DNA of 64,000 nucleotides from Hypsibius dujardini (GCA_001579985.1 LRSR01004961.1:41424-105423), one strand, 5' to 3'. Positions 45,501 through 58,468 are shown, counted from the first letter of the stretch. Notes: generated by a model from the letters alone, not told the origin. Numbers and translations are program-made.

Positions 45501-48117
45501 AATAGCACTACTCGTAATAAGACTCGTGTGTGAACTATCAATCTACAAGAGGGGGGACGACGACTTAGTGAGAAGCTTGCTTTTCGGTTGGAAAATGTTA
45601 AGTCTGAAAAGAGAATGTCCAAGAGGGTATCATATTTGTTGCTATTTGCACAGTGACCGAGCGCGTATAAAGAGGATGGGCCTTATCGCGGGGTCGCGGC
45701 AAGCTAATCTAGCAGGGCAACCCTACTTCCGGTTCTGCACATGCTCCCGCGCTCACGATCGCATTACCAACTTACAGCTCATTCTAATACACCCGCAGCA
45801 GACGGACTCGTTGTTGAATATGGATAAGTGAAAAGTGGAGAGGGCGAGATCACAGATCAAGGTAGCGGAGGAGGAGCATTTCTTTTCAAGTATACATATT
45901 CCGTTCTAGTCACCTCCAACAACCACAAATTGCTGGCAAATCAAATGGCCCAGTCTCGAATATGTACTGTAGATGATGGGAATACTGCTGGCCAAGAGGT
46001 CATCGGGTTTTGAGACTCAGCTGCCAATAATCACATATGCTCGCAGGTAAGAGCAGACAATAATATTGGGTAAGCACGCCGAAAAAGGTTCGCCGTTTGT
46101 CGGTATTGCGTTCAGTACTTATGAAGTGAGTTTTGGGAAGAATTTGTTCCGTCGTTAGTTCGGTTTCGTGGCCCCCAACCAACCAAGTAAGTAAGTAAGT
46201 GAGCTAAGAGAGGAAGAAGCATATAGCCGTCGGATTTGACGACTAGTACGCTTCATCACGAGACGATCGTCAGCGAGAAGCTGTCCTGTCTAGTCCCTCC
46301 TGTTTCATCTCCCCTCCACTCATTCGTACAGTACTGCACATCAAGCAAGACGACGACAGCCAGCCTCCTTCCTTTCTCCCGTTCAGCATTGGTTGACAAG
46401 AATCTCCACTCTACCGTGGAGCCGCTATTTTCCTTGTCTCAACGTTCTAACTGTCTTCCCGCTACATTGTACGCTAGCAATATTTGGAATTGTCAAATTT
46501 AAACTACTACGACTACATTTGGCAAAAAAAGAGTACGGTTCGAGATTCTCAAGTTCATTTTGGTGTTACGGTACATACGTACTGTGCATATGTAGAGTGT
46601 ACGTTCGATATCCTTAGAAGAAGGGATTTTTAAAATCAATATTTATACTCTCGATCCATATATACGCTGTCGGTAGTAGGGTTCGTTTAGTAGTGCCCAC
46701 TCTAGGATATTAAACTTAATCAGCCGGATCTTTTTTGAACACGTACGGTAGCAGTAGTAGTAGCAGGACGTTGATGAAAGAAGCTAAATTTTGATGCTTC
46801 TTGTGGTGAGAGTGATTGAAATGGCTGGACGTTAAAAGGGTTGACAGTTTCCCCATGACATTTCATGTCACCAAATATTACCTACCTACAGCAAAATGCA
46901 TGCAACAAGCTCGACTCGTGTTTCGGTGTTTCAGCTATTTATAAACCTCGGTCGTTCGTGGTATATGTGCTGCTGCATGTACCTTAGGGGATGAATGAAC
47001 TGTCGGAAATGATGAGACTTGTAATCGGAAGATGCTTTGCTTTTTTAAGTACTGCAAAAAGGGGGGAAGGAGGGCTCTTGCTACTACTCTTTAGGGCAGG
47101 TTTGTGCTTCTTTACATCCGTAGAAGCTAAGCTGCTTATGCTCCTAAAGCCCTATATTGCTGACGTGTGTGCGGCGCACCATCACGTTCATGTCTGTGAA
47201 CCTTTGAGGTCCCTGGCATAGAGCGTTGATGTCTCTCGCATGGCCATCATCAGGAGGGATCAAGAACTGAGGCGGGGTCGCAAGCCGTTGAGCAGTTGCT
47301 TTTTCTTAACGATAACTCTCTCTCTCTGCGGGAGCATAATTGGTCAACGCAAGTCGCTACTCTCCCTTTTCTGGTCTCAGGAGCCTCAGCTCTTCCCTCC
47401 TCTGGTTAGAGATTTGTACATATTGTACTCGTACCCGTACTAACGCTTATCTGACCGGAGCAGGAACGGAGTAATCTGCTCACTGATCGTTTCCTTCTCA
47501 AGTCATCTTGGTCCCCTTGGTTTGAGCAGTAAAGGGTAGGTTGCCCGCATGCCGCAGCCTAAATAAAGGACTCATCATTTCCTCGAGAGCCAAGCAGACT
47601 CTAGGGAAATTGTCCAGGGAGAGAGTAGGGGGAAGAGGGGAAAGGCATTGTCATGACTGTCCGTTTCTGTACGCGTCTCAACTTCCTGCTGCTCATTTCC
47701 TAATGAAACACTCGTATAATCGTATCAACTTGCAACACGAAATTCCCAAAGCCACTCTCTCAAGTATTCTTCCATTCCATTCCCTGCCCCTTGCCTTCCC
47801 CTATCACTTTGTCTCCCTCTGCTTTTTGCGTGAAGCCGATTTATCGACAAGCAAATGCGTAATGCGCGTATGTTGAGGGCGCGAAATCGCGACTCTCGCC
47901 TCTCAACAAGAAGAGAAGAAAGAAACGGCGCCCCAGTCAAAGTCATCAATAAATGTACATACACACCGCGGGAGAGAGACAGACAAACTCTCCTGACTCT
48001 ACTCTGATGACACTTGACCAGAAACCAACTCAGCATTGATGCCTTAACGAGTTTTAATCATTCAAAAAAAGGGCACAAAATAAAGGCACACAAAGACAGC
48101 CTGGAGGGGCCATTAAA
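42584..48117. other. Gene-poor 5.5-kb region
   Basis: Apart from the candidate secreted peptide at 45,481 I find nothing supportable. Open frames are short and overlap on opposite strands. There are no clear transposon ends. Confidence 0.45.
45481..45831 (+). CDS. Candidate secreted peptide/neurohormone precursor
   Basis: A single-exon 116-codon frame begins MKMSSFLIALLVIRLVCELS, a good signal peptide. Three KR dibasic sites follow, releasing on paper a peptide from GDDDLVRSLLFGWK to SLKR and a cysteine-bearing one from ECPRGYHICCYLHSD to ARIKR. This layout is what prohormones look like. No family is recognised, the C-terminal part is ordinary in composition, and there is no intron. It could be a chance frame. 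Confidence 0.33.
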   Translation: MKMSSFLIALLVIRLVCELSIYKRGDDDLVRSLLFGWKMLSLKRECPRGYHICCYLHSDRARIKRMGLIAGSRQANLAGQPYFRFCTCSRAHDRITNLQLILIHPQQTDSLLNMDK

Positions 48118-51100
48118 TTAAAATGGACGATCGGGTGGTACATGTAAATCGGACGGCACGACAAGGGCCTCCACTATCGACCAGAGGCCGTAGCTGCTGT
48201 AGTAGTTGTACCGTGAGGAGTATGTGCAACAACTCGGAGCGGAACAGTTCAACGCTAAGACGAGCAGAGTGAAAGCAATTAGGCTAAATATTAATACAAA
48301 CATCCGGAGTTGACCGCCAAAGCCAGAGAAAGAGCCCGTAGATGCCCATTTCCGGTAGCCATGATGTGTGACGGTCCCCTTGGGACGATCCGCCACCGCC
48401 ACCACATAAGTACCACCACCTATGGGCGAGTAATCAGATGCACTTCCTAGTGTGCAACTGTCCTGTGAAGGCTCACCTCCGGTTATTCTAAAACAAAAGA
48501 AAAGCCAACGTGAGCCAAATAAAACACAACAAATACATGACGTTATACTATATATATATATATATATACTATACTATACTATACTGACCTTTCACTGGTC
48601 AATTTCACTTTGAATGCACTACTTTGCTTCACTTCAGCACATCCAATTCCACGAGGTCCTTCCTTCCCCTTAAAGTCTCCACCGCCGTTGAAAAGTGAAC
48701 CGTTTGTGCCGTGTTGTTGTCTAACCAAATCCGGAAGACATTCTTTGGACCGGATCTCGGGTGGGTGAGGTTCGTTAGCGTTGTTGGCCGGATGAGGAGG
48801 AAGAAGAGGAGGAGGGCGGGCTATTAGTTGGAGACAGCATTGGGAGGAGGCGCGATCAATCCTCTCTCGCATGGCCGGGGTGACGTCCTGTAGCTGACTT
48901 AACAAACATGCAAAGTCATCCATTAGAACGGCCAATGATGTCACACAGCGGTTGCAGACAACATTGTGGGCGTCTGTGACTTGGCGCACTGCAGCAGACA
49001 GCTTCTTCAGTACTGCTGAATGCTCCTACACCAAACAAAGGGATGGTACTGTTTACTACTTTGGAGGAACAGCAAACAAGATTAACTAACCTTCCATTGT
49101 GCCTCAAGCCTGGTGATACGTTGCGAAAATGGAGGCAAGATATTGGGTTCATCTGAGGAGGTTAGTTTGGGAAGGTCGTTGCGGTAGTTGTGGGACTCCT
49201 CCTCCCCAACCTCTTCCGTCGCTCGCCTGGCTTTGCTCTCCAGTACTTTGCATTGCAAAATTAGATCTATATAATAAATAAAGCACATGAATGAATGAAT
49301 GGAGGCACTGAAGGTAATGACCCGTGAAAGGACAGGCATGTCACTCGCAATCGCCTGCCGGACAGATTCCTTTCTCTCCCACTTTCCCTTCCCCCCAGAA
49401 CAAATCAATACTCCAATCGCTCTCGCTCCAAAGTGTCAGAATCGAATGACTCAACAAAAAATATACACAAACACAGGCACACACAAATCGAGTTGTTGGA
49501 ATGAAGGAAGAACAGGCAAATGACTCGGAACGAACCTTCAAAGGCGGAAGAAGAAGAAGTCTCCAAACGTGATGATGAATCGAAGGAACACATGCCGAGC
49601 CCTTTTCCTTTTCCGCCCTCATGATGGCTCAACTCCCTCTGCATTATGTACAATCAAATATTAATAATTGCTTGAAATTGAGTGATGATTGTAACACACA
49701 CTGTCTGTATGTCTGTCTGTGTACATCTGCAGTGTAGTTAGACAAATCTGCCGTTGTTCGTGCTTACCATGATGATGTCGGAGGAGGAGTTGAAAGTGAT
49801 GGCATGGTCGTTTCCGTTGCAGTTCAACAGAGGCTCGGCTTGCTGCTGCCGTTGCCCGTCATGATGAAAGCCTTTAGTAGGTGGCGCTGGAAACGGGAAC
49901 GATGGAGCAGCGGGCAACCAATTGGAGTAATAATCGTCTCCAAAATCGGTCAGTTTTCGGACAACTGTCTCTTCGAGCGACGTCTCTGAATAGGCGTCGC
50001 TTGAATAAAAGGCCTGCAAGCATACCGGAACACTCAAAATACGAAACAAGGTCTGCTAACAAGGCAGTTTACATTACCTGGTTGTCCTCCCAATACATCA
50101 AGGGATCAAGATCAGATTTTGAGCGATTTGCGACATTTTTATGAGCTCCACCGGTACCAGGTCTTATCAAGTGCCGATGAAAGCGTCGTCCGGTCTGCTT
50201 GTTAAAGAAACGAGGGACTGAACGAGCCTTTACTCCAAGTTGTGCTTTTAAGGGTGACTTTTTTGGTGGAGTACTCCTGTTGAGGTTGTGATGCGCCGGA
50301 TCGAAACATTTCCCCAACAGTGACGCTTCCGAATGGATTGCATTAAAGAAGACTCCGTCATGGTCATCTTCCCATTTGTCGTCCGGCTCGTAGTCGTCGG
50401 TAGATGGTGACTCGGGTCGCAATAATGGCTCTTGCTGATTGTTTCGGTCAGAATTGTCATTGGATGAAAAAAGCTCCTCCAATTCGGGCGAGAAGAAGTT
50501 TAAGCGAGCATTCATGGTGCGATTTCGCTGTTGAATGCCGGCAAATTTGGGTGTACTCTCGTCAACCCTTCCGTATGCAGCACCCTTAGGGGCAGCGAGA
50601 TTTCGACGGCCAGACAATGAGGTTGTTGCGCTGATAAGGTCTCCAGCTTCATGAATGGAGTGATTCCGTGTTAGTCGCCGACATTTTTGTGTGGGTTGAT
50701 GCGGGATGCAGCTGACTTCCTCCTCGTGGTGTCGCTGATTGCAAGGCTGTAAAACAGGCACGAAACGAGACTAGATCAGTAAAATATTCCCCGAATAGTC
50801 GGTTGGTACTAATGCAAGACTACAATCTCCGTCGTTGGACATGACATAAGCTACACTATCCAGTCATCATATTCCGGCTGTTTCATAGATGTGCATGTAT
50901 TTTAGAGTAAAAGTATTGAGCATCGCTATCGCCCACCCATTGTTCACAAGCTGGAGAATTTAAAAGACGAGTAAATGTATATTTGATCAACTCTTAAAGC
51001 GCCGATTTATGATATGATTAGGTTAAAAAAATGTCCGCCAGCTAGCACTTACCGAATCTGTGGATTTTGCTCGGAGCAGAGCCTCCAAAAAGAGTCGTTT

Positions 51101-51780
51101 CTCGAGTGATTTCAACCAGCACTGTTTAAGTCGCCTCTCCAAGTTAGCCAAGAGGTGGTGCAGCTGGGAGTGGTGTTGCGAGTCGGAGTCGCCATCGTGT
51201 GGTGGTGGTAAAACATCTGTTGCGTGGCCGTTGATGAGGCGTCTTTTCGCGTCGGACAAGCTGTTCACCAACTTTTCGATGGCACTTTGCACCTTCTACA
51301 ACACACAATCCAAATAGAGAGTATTAGTAATAGCACTGTCAACAACATCCTTCTCTCTCAGCTTCAATGAATTCCTCACGAGAACGTCCTTCAACGTATA
51401 CGAAGCAGGTAGATTAGGGTACCACACCGTATAAAGATGTACTTGTACAATAGTCAATCCGTTACTGACGAGTAGCCTAATCGAAGTGTTGCTGGTACTT
51501 GGTCAATACAGTATATATAAACAAACACAAACCTGAAGCTCTTGCAAAGCATTATTGGGTGAAAGATTGCTGCAAGTTGAGTGGAGAGCGGAAAGGTGCA
51601 GATATCGTTCCAGTCGCTTCACTACCCGACCGTACCGACTCAATTCTTCCTCAAGATCTAAACGTATAGATTAATTTAAGGTAAGTCATTAAAGGTATTT
51701 AGTCTATACATACCTATGGAATTGTCGGATGGATGATCCGTTGGCTGTTGATGCTTTTGTAACTCCGGCTGCGGCAGCAT
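48118..51780 (-). CDS. Tail-anchored coiled-coil protein, KASH/nesprin-like candidate
   Basis: Nine minus-strand exons (51780-51714, 51657-51533, 51295-51053, 50746-50078, 50013-49768, 49638-49536, 49266-49091, 49025-48589, 48487-48118) join in phase to 811 residues. The N-terminus is helical (EELSRYGRVVKRLERYLHLS; HHLLANLERRLKQCWLKSLE), like spectrin-type helices. The middle is long and disordered, and another helical region follows (RLEAQWKEHSAVLKKLSAAV). There is one membrane span near the end (QLRMFVLIFSLIAFTLLVLA), then about 40 residues that would lie in the lumen, with Cys and Tyr clusters, ending LHVPPDRPF. That layout fits outer-nuclear-membrane KASH proteins, which end in PPPX, but the terminal motif here is not exact. 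It could be another tail-anchored protein. The ATG at 51780 is the first in frame but an upstream exon is possible. Confidence 0.6.
48550..48584. repeat. (TA)n and (TATAC)n microsatellite
   Basis: TATATA repeat passing into repeated ACTAT units, directly beside the splice donor at 48,588 of the KASH-like gene, so its length could affect splicing. Confidence 0.9.
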
Positions 51781-52887
51781 GTTATTGCTAGCAACTAAAA
51801 GAATAATATACTTGAGCTTTTAGTAACTATTTTCCAATGAACGAATTAGTAGCATACAGTAAATAAAAAGATGTAGACGCTAGATTTCGCGAGTTGACTG
51901 GAGTGAAGTAGTATCAAACGGAAGCAGTCCATTTGTACCATTTCAAGACAGTCAAGGGATGTCTATTTTGAGAGCGCAACAGAACAGAGTCACGAACAAT
52001 TGCTTCTCTCCCGTCCTCTTCGACGATATATATTTCCGCACGTGCATGGGCGTGGGGTCAACCTCAACCGGTCAAGGCTTGAGGTGGGCGGGACCCGGGG
52101 CGTACAGTTCACGCGCAGTGGGCGAGTATTAAACAATCGAGTTAGTATTGCACAGTGCACACACACACGCGGACAGAATGCTTGGCTCAACGAATCAAGC
52201 CATCTACCTCTGCCAAGGGATGATAAAAGGCGCTAAACGAGTCAAACGGTTTGATTCAGTCAACTACGCATTTTGTTCACGTATGTAGCCTTGTGGCGTG
52301 CAGTTGTTAACTAATCAAATATCAAGCTCAAAACAAATCAAACGTTCATTTCAGACTTCACTCACCTTTATTTTCACGCTTTTTCATAACTTGGTTGGTC
52401 TGATCTCATTTGGAGCTTTGTTATTCTATTCCAAAAGACGGAATCCATCCACAGAAAAAAAGCGGTCAATCTTCGGCGTTAGGAAGGAGGAGCGTATTAT
52501 TCTGCTGGCTTTTAGTGAGTATTATTGTGAAAGTCGATTACCATTGAAACCTTCGCTTCGACTTGAGCTGCCCACTCCTATCTCTCCCAGAAGATATTAT
52601 TAGCCCTCTTATTACTATTATACCGATCGAATCAAAAGCTATGAAAAACCAGCCTTCCTAGTTCCAACCAAACGGGGTAAGACTCTGCGATGAGAGCGTC
52701 GGCTTTTAGTTTCAACAATCAACCAATCAACTGAGAAGTTGGTAGTGAAATAGTCATGTAGGTGGAGGCACTGATCAATCAATCAAACTATGTGTGTAAT
52801 GTCCAAGAACATGCTGCCGATTTGTCTAGTACTGTAGTATTGTTATTGTAGGACGCCCAATTTCTCTTTTCGCAGGTTGATTTAACG
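51781..52887. other. Divergent intergenic region, partly duplicated
   Basis: Lies between the start of the KASH-like gene (-) and the start of the unknown gene at 52,888 (+), so it holds both promoters. From about 52,275 onward it is duplicated at 63,150-63,967. A 5' UTR intron probably ends at the CAG at 52,875, just before the ATG. Confidence 0.5.
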
Positions 52888-52935
52888 ATGGCGGCAAATT
52901 CTTCCTGGATTGCTATCTCTTCGAAAGTCAAATCT
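52275..52935 (+). repeat. Duplicated promoter and first-exon segment, copy A
   Basis: Shares collinear blocks with 63,150-64,000: GGCGTGCAGTTGTTAACTAAT against GGCGTGTAGTTTTCGGGTAAT, TTCCAAAAGAC, AAAAAAAGCGGTCAATCTTCGGCG against AAAAAAAGCGCGGTCAATCTTCGGCG, GTGAGTATTATTGT, and GCAGGTTGATTTAACGATGGCGG against GCAGGTTGATTCAACGATGGCGG. Insertions and deletions separate the copies, so it is not recent. Confidence 0.85.
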
Positions 52936-54394
52936 TCTGTTGAGACTCCGCAAGGATCCGTGGGCGCTTCTTCAGATGGCTCTTCTTCTTCGGACATTTC
53001 TCTTTCCGATGGTGAGTTGGCTGTTGTCTCTCCGCGCAAGGCAAGACCCGTTACTTGTCTATTCTGGCGCAATTTAAGGCTGGCCCCTTTATTGAATCGG
53101 GCTGACCATTTTCAAGTTTCCGAAGCTCCTCTTCTCCACCAACTGTATTTTGACATGAAAGTTCAGCGATTGATCGGCGATCGTTTTGAGTAACCGCTAA
53201 TTTGGCAGTGCAATCAACCAAAAATTATGACTTTTCTTCCGATCTTTGGTTTCACCGGAAAAAAATATTGTTGCTCGTTTTGAAGAAAACGGAGCCATAT
53301 TTTTTCTTGCCAAAACAACCAATTACTTCGTTTCAATTTCGCTTTTGCTTCAAGACTCGTCCATTTGTTTCTCGATCATGGAAAATTTATCTCGATCAAA
53401 CCAGAAAGCGGAACAAAACTGTCTTTCTGCTAAAATAATCATATTTTAATTAGTATTTGTAAGTAGATTTTATACGAGGTTCCTTGCTTTTTGCAGATGC
53501 ATCGTATGACGACGGCAATCTGTACATGCACGTTCAGCCGGAAAAGTACGCGTATGAATTAGTCCGTAAATGCAGCGTCAACACCGATGAGCGGTTGGCG
53601 ATGATCCTCATCCTTCTTGGACCGGAATATCTCCAAGTTGGTATTTTCTTTCTTTTGCTCAGCGACCTTTTGTCTGAGTTGTGAAATGCAACGATGTATT
53701 TGCAGGCGATTGTTGGCAAGTTTAAGGATGCACCAAGTTGTTACCCGGCTGTGACGGAAGCTGAACTGGCCCGAATTCGATCGAGTGCCTCCAAGTTGTT
53801 GGATCGTCACGCCAAAAAGTGGACATCTGCAATGGTGAATTATATCTCTTACTGTAACCAAACGTATCATCTGTTTAGTAGTTCCTTCTTATTTCAGTTG
53901 ATTAATGGATCTGAGGAAGGAAAGACGGTCCGCGGTGAAGAGGTGCCACCTCCTGCCTGGAAGAAGGGTCTGTCCAAACGACTCAAGGAGTTTTATGCCT
54001 TATGCAGGTTAGCTACATGCTATCTGGTTAAAATATTGCCGTGGTTTGACTTTTGCTCTCTTTCAGCGAGAACAGCTTTGAACGTGTGGCGCTCATCTAC
54101 TTGGTACTGGGTACTTCGTATCTCATAGTAAGTCCTCGTTTTTGGTCGTTGGGGTTGGTGGATTGAACGCGTTCTTTATCTTCTAGGAAATTTACTATTC
54201 AGTCGGGGAAGTTGGTGACTGTCAATACGTTGAGGAGGTGTTCAATGCAGCTGAGAAAGTACGGGCGACAGCGCCAAACACCCTATGGGACGACATTAAA
54301 GTAATGTCGCACTGCAAGTTAGACTTGTTATTCCTCTTTATAATGAAATCATTTGTAGGTGCTACGGGCAATTAACGCTGCTTATACCAATTGA
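52888..54394 (+). CDS. Unrecognised soluble protein, member of a local gene pair
   Basis: Seven exons (52888-53011, 53497-53636, 53706-53834, 53898-54007, 54067-54127, 54187-54300, 54359-54394) join in phase to 237 residues. The start ATG follows an acceptor, so a leader intron is likely. Residues 1-41 are a Ser-rich acidic leader; the rest is compact and helical (YAYELVRKCSVNTDERLAMI, KFKDAPSCYPAVTEAELARI, LSKRLKEFYALCSENSFERV, YVEEVFNAAEKVRATAPNTL), ending INAAYTN. No signal peptide or membrane span. I do not recognise the family. A paralogue with the same promoter and start (MAVTSS) begins at 63,968. AATAAA signals at about 54,540, 54,567 and 54,585 fit its 3' end. Confidence 0.75.
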
Positions 54395-54657
54395 TCTGGC
54401 TACCTAATTCCACCTACTGTTGATTTCTACTTTTCACGGCGGCCGTCGGAAATGCTCTGCTGTTCGAAGTTATATGATCTAAGTGGTTTTGTAGTGGGCG
54501 ATTTGTGCTTGCCGTTCATGGCCTACTACATTAGTGTCCAATAAATCCGATTGTGCATGCTTCTCAATAAATGCAATTCATAAACAATAAAATCATTAGC
54601 AGTCTAATAAACATTGTCCCCTCCCGGTAATCAGGATAATTTTCTACCGATCGCATA

Positions 54658-54751
54658 ATGTCATCACCCGCCGCCAAGGTAAAGCCAAACATCGAGGCTG
54701 GAGCGACGAGAGATCTTTCAACAGGCTCTTCGGTGGATCATCATTATTCGG
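54658..54751 (+). CDS. First exon of an unidentified gene
   Basis: ATG at 54658 opens MSSPAAKVKPNIEAGATRDL and runs to TGSSVDHHYSG, with a GTACGT donor at 54,752. It lies directly after the previous gene's polyadenylation signals, on the same strand. Later exons were not found; the retrotransposon at 55.6-58.5 kb probably sits in its first intron, so they may lie beyond it or the gene may be truncated. Confidence 0.4.
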
Positions 54752-55556
54752 GTACGTTTCTTGATTTAGCCAATTAGAAAATTACTTTGGGCTTGGGATG
54801 TACGAAAATTCCAGTGGGAATCCACGTGCGAAATAATGAGTGTACTTGAAATCTACTCCCGGCGGTCATTCTGCTTTTCTGCTGTGCAACAATTGGTTCG
54901 ACTCTCAAGTCAATCTGCTGAATCAGATGATTTTTCAGCTCAATCAATCAATTTTTTATCTCCCTATCGACTTTTCTCAATCCCGTCCTACTCCCTCGTC
55001 CCCTGACTTTTCAGAGAGAGAATATTTCAGCGATTTGTCCATTATATTGGGGGAAGCCGCAATTGCTCAATTTCGATATGATTTTTGCCATGGAACTTCT
55101 GCTGTTGGCATTTGATTGTTTGTTTGGTTTGGTTGCCGTGGAACTTTAGCCGGCTATTCCGACCTACTCCGGATTTCCCTCCCATCTCCCAGCCCTCAAT
55201 CGTAAAATGTAATTCCATTCGGTGGTAGCTGAGAGTTGATTGGTTAGCCTATCCCGTTGGCAAGTACAGTGTACACGTGGTTTTGATTGCCTTCTGGGCT
55301 TGCCGCGTGCATGTGTCTCCTTGGAATTCTGTGACAACCACATTGGTTTACCGTACAATTCGTGAGTTCCCACATCTCCAGAGCAAAACAGCTGAAATTC
55401 CGTCACTTCCCAAAAAAAAAAAACTGCCTAATATCGAGACTTGATCGCAAAACTCCTTGGGCACTGCCGAGGATATCAATTTCAACCGAAAGAAATCTCA
55501 GCTGTCTCCCATCGCCCAAGAACCCTTCGCTCGCTTGCTTCATTGACTGATTTGAC
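54752..55556. other. Intron or spacer before the retrotransposon
   Basis: No gene seen. The element's 5' end lies somewhere here; I could not define it. A 12-bp A-run at 55,410-55,421 is not obviously an element boundary. Confidence 0.35.
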
Positions 55557-58468
55557 ATGGCTTCGACGCCGGATGGTGTCCGCACTTGTGACAAGTGCGG
55601 CAAACCCAACCTCAGCAACACTGGGTGGTCGAGACACCGCCCAAAAGGTCTGCAGTCCGGAATCTGCTTGAAGGATGCAGCCTCTAACAAGTACAGAACC
55701 GTAACAACCGCCGTACCTACAGCCCCCGCTATTCTCCTAGCCGATATTGTTGCTACCCCGTCCGTGCCCACGGAAGCCAACGAATTGTCCGCCTACCTCC
55801 GAAGCCTCCGCCAATCCAATAGACTGCTCCGCCGTATTCCAAAATCATCCCGTCCCTCTGTCGCTGAGTCGTTGATCCGTGTCTTGGATGACTGCATCCG
55901 CACCAACGATTTCCCGTCTTGGCGACAGCTCCTCACTTTCGCCTACGGCGCCTTGTCTTTGCCGGATGAAACAGACGAGAAAATGCCACTCTCCACCCTG
56001 GTGAGGCAGAACCTCGGCAGAACGGGGGATTTCCTATCGTTGGCGAAGAAACCGAGCAGCCGCAAATCCTCGAAGACGTCGGATTCCAAGCTGCGGTCGG
56101 CGGTTAAACGGAAGATGCAGGACGGAAACGTGAGTGGGGCAGTTCGACTCCTATCCTCTGAAGAAGCTGTCGCTCCCTTTTCCGCCGAAGTACTCGCCGC
56201 CCTCAGACTGAAACACCCCGCCGCCCATGATGACGCCGACTACCCGCCAGCACCCACTTCAGTCGATCCCACGCCGGAACCCATCACTCCATCAGAAGTC
56301 CTCCAGGCCATCAACTCGTTCCCCAATGGGTCATCCGCCGGACTGGACGGTCTGAGCCCTCAGCACCTCAAAGATCTCGTCGGTGCATCGGCTGGCGAGA
56401 TCGCAGTCCGGCTTTGTGAGCGGTTGGCAGCCCTCCTCAACGTCATGACCAGTGGATCGATCCCACTGGATGTCTGTCCACTGTTATATGGTGCCTGTCT
56501 CACTGCACTGCTAAAAAAAGACGGAGGGATTCGACCGATCGCCGTGGGTACCACCATTCGTCGAATGTTGGGAAGAATCCTGAGCCGACGTGCCATGATG
56601 GCGATGGGCGCGTTGATGCGACCCGTCCAACTCGGCTACGGAACGCGTGGCGGGGCGGAAGCGGTTGTGCACGCAACGCGGTCCTTCATATCGGTTGGCG
56701 GAGAGACGCGAGTGCTGCTTAAGATGGACTTCAAAAACGCTTTTAACACTATCCGGAGGGATCGATTACTTCACGCTGTAAAATTACATCTTCCGCATCT
56801 CTACCCATTGGTGTGGCAGATGTACCGTACCCCTTCCAAGCTGCTGTTTGGGGACGCCTGGCTTTCGTCGGAATGTGGGGTCCAACAGGGTGACCCACTC
56901 GGCCCGCTGCTGTTCTGCTTGGTGACGCGGGACCTCTCCAGGTCGATGCAGTCGCCCCTCAACAGCTGGTACCTGGACGACGCCACTGTAAGTGGTGCCA
57001 TGAACGTGGTAGTTGAAGACCTACGCCGTGTGCAGCGGATGTCGGTTTGGAGCTCAACTTGGGGAAATGTGAAGCTTTCGTATACGGCGGTGATTTGGAA
57101 TCCAGAGCGGCGGCAACCGACGCGATGCGGCATTTCGAGTCGACCTTGAAGTTCCCTACGCCGGCGGAGCTAGATTTGCTTGGTGCACCACTACACTCAG
57201 CCGGCATCGGAGTCGCAATTGAAAAGAGAACGACGGCCATCAGTCTACTCACCAGTCGATTACCGTTGCTGTCTGCTCACCTGTCTCTGATTTTGTTGAA
57301 GAACTGTCTGGCCGTCCCCAAGGTACTCTACACCCTACGTACTTCACCGGCGTGGACGCGACCTGACAAACTGGTGGAGCTGGACACCGTCATCCGAACG
57401 TGTTTGTCCACCATCACCAACACTGACATGTCCGACAGCGTATGGCGACAAGCTACCCTCCCAGTCAGCAGGGGAGGTCTAGGCATCAGGCAGACAGTTG
57501 AACTATCCCTCCCGGCGTATCTCGCCTCGGTTCACTCTGTATTTCCCCTGATGAAGCAGATCTTCCCGGATGTTGACTTGGACGACGCTACCGCCGAACC
57601 AACTCGACGGTGGACAACGGCGACTGCTTCTCTCCCCCCGGCTGAGCTGAAGGTGCAGAAGCTCTGGGACAACGCCTTGATCGGCTGCGCCGCGCAGAGC
57701 ATGCATTCGACTGCCACAGATAGAGACAAGGCACGTCTATTGGCAGTGGAAACGAAAGAGGCCGGAGCGTGGCTGAATGCATTGCCCATTCCCAGTCTGG
57801 GTAACTTGTTGGATGACGTGTCCCTGCGTGTGACAGTTGCATTGCGCTTAGGTGCGGTTGTTTGTCTTCCTCACAGATGTACGTGCGGGAAGGAAGTCAA
57901 TGAAAACGGACACCACGGACTGTCCTGCAAGTTTAGCGCGGGTCGACACAGCCGTCACTCCTCCCTAAATGACGTCCTAAAACGCGCCCTAGTTAGCGCG
58001 TCCTTGCCGGCAATCCGCGAGCCTCCAGGGTTGGTGCGGCAGGACGGCAAAAGACCGGACGGTATGTCGATGGTCCCATGGAAACAAGGGAAAGCGCTGG
58101 TTTGGGATGTGACCGTCTGGGATACTATGGCACCCTCTCACATTGGTGGATCTATGTCCACCGCAGGGCGAGCAGCCCACGACGCGGAGCTGAGCAAGCG
58201 CCGCACATATCGGGACTTGGAAGGGCGTTTTATCTTCGTTCCCGTCGCATTCCAAACGTTTGGTGTTTGGGGGAAAGAAGCAAAGGAATTAATTTCGGAC
58301 ATCGGAAAGAAGATTGCTGACCATACGGGGGAGAAAAGGGCCACGGAATATCTTCGTCAGCGTATTAGCATAGAGCTTTCACGTGGCAATGCAACTTCCG
58401 TTATTAACACTATCCCTAAGACACGGGGCCTTGAGGAGGTTTTTTCGGTCCTGTGTGTGAAGAACTAG
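55557..58468 (+). CDS. Retrotransposon polyprotein: zinc finger, reverse transcriptase, CCHC-like knuckle, endonuclease; one frameshift
   Basis: Frame 1 (55557 to about 57,043) starts MASTPDGVRTCDKCGKPN, a zinc-finger-like head. It continues with the RT blocks SSAGLDGLSPQHLKDL, KKDGGIRPIAVGTTIRRMLG, VLLKMDFKNAFNTI, CGVQQGDPLGPLLFCL and the active site WYLDDAT. Frame 2 (from about 57,044 to 58,468) continues with LELNLGKCEAF, the RT thumb, a knuckle CTCGKEVNENGHHGLSC, and the endonuclease RPDGMSMVPWKQ...LVWDVTVWDT, where the PD and D residues match the PD-(D/E)XK nuclease of R2-type elements. The two frames meet near RRVQRMSV and LELNLGK, where a single missing base explains the shift. Apart from that the protein (about 970 residues) is open, so the copy is recent or was recently active. 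Confidence 0.85.
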
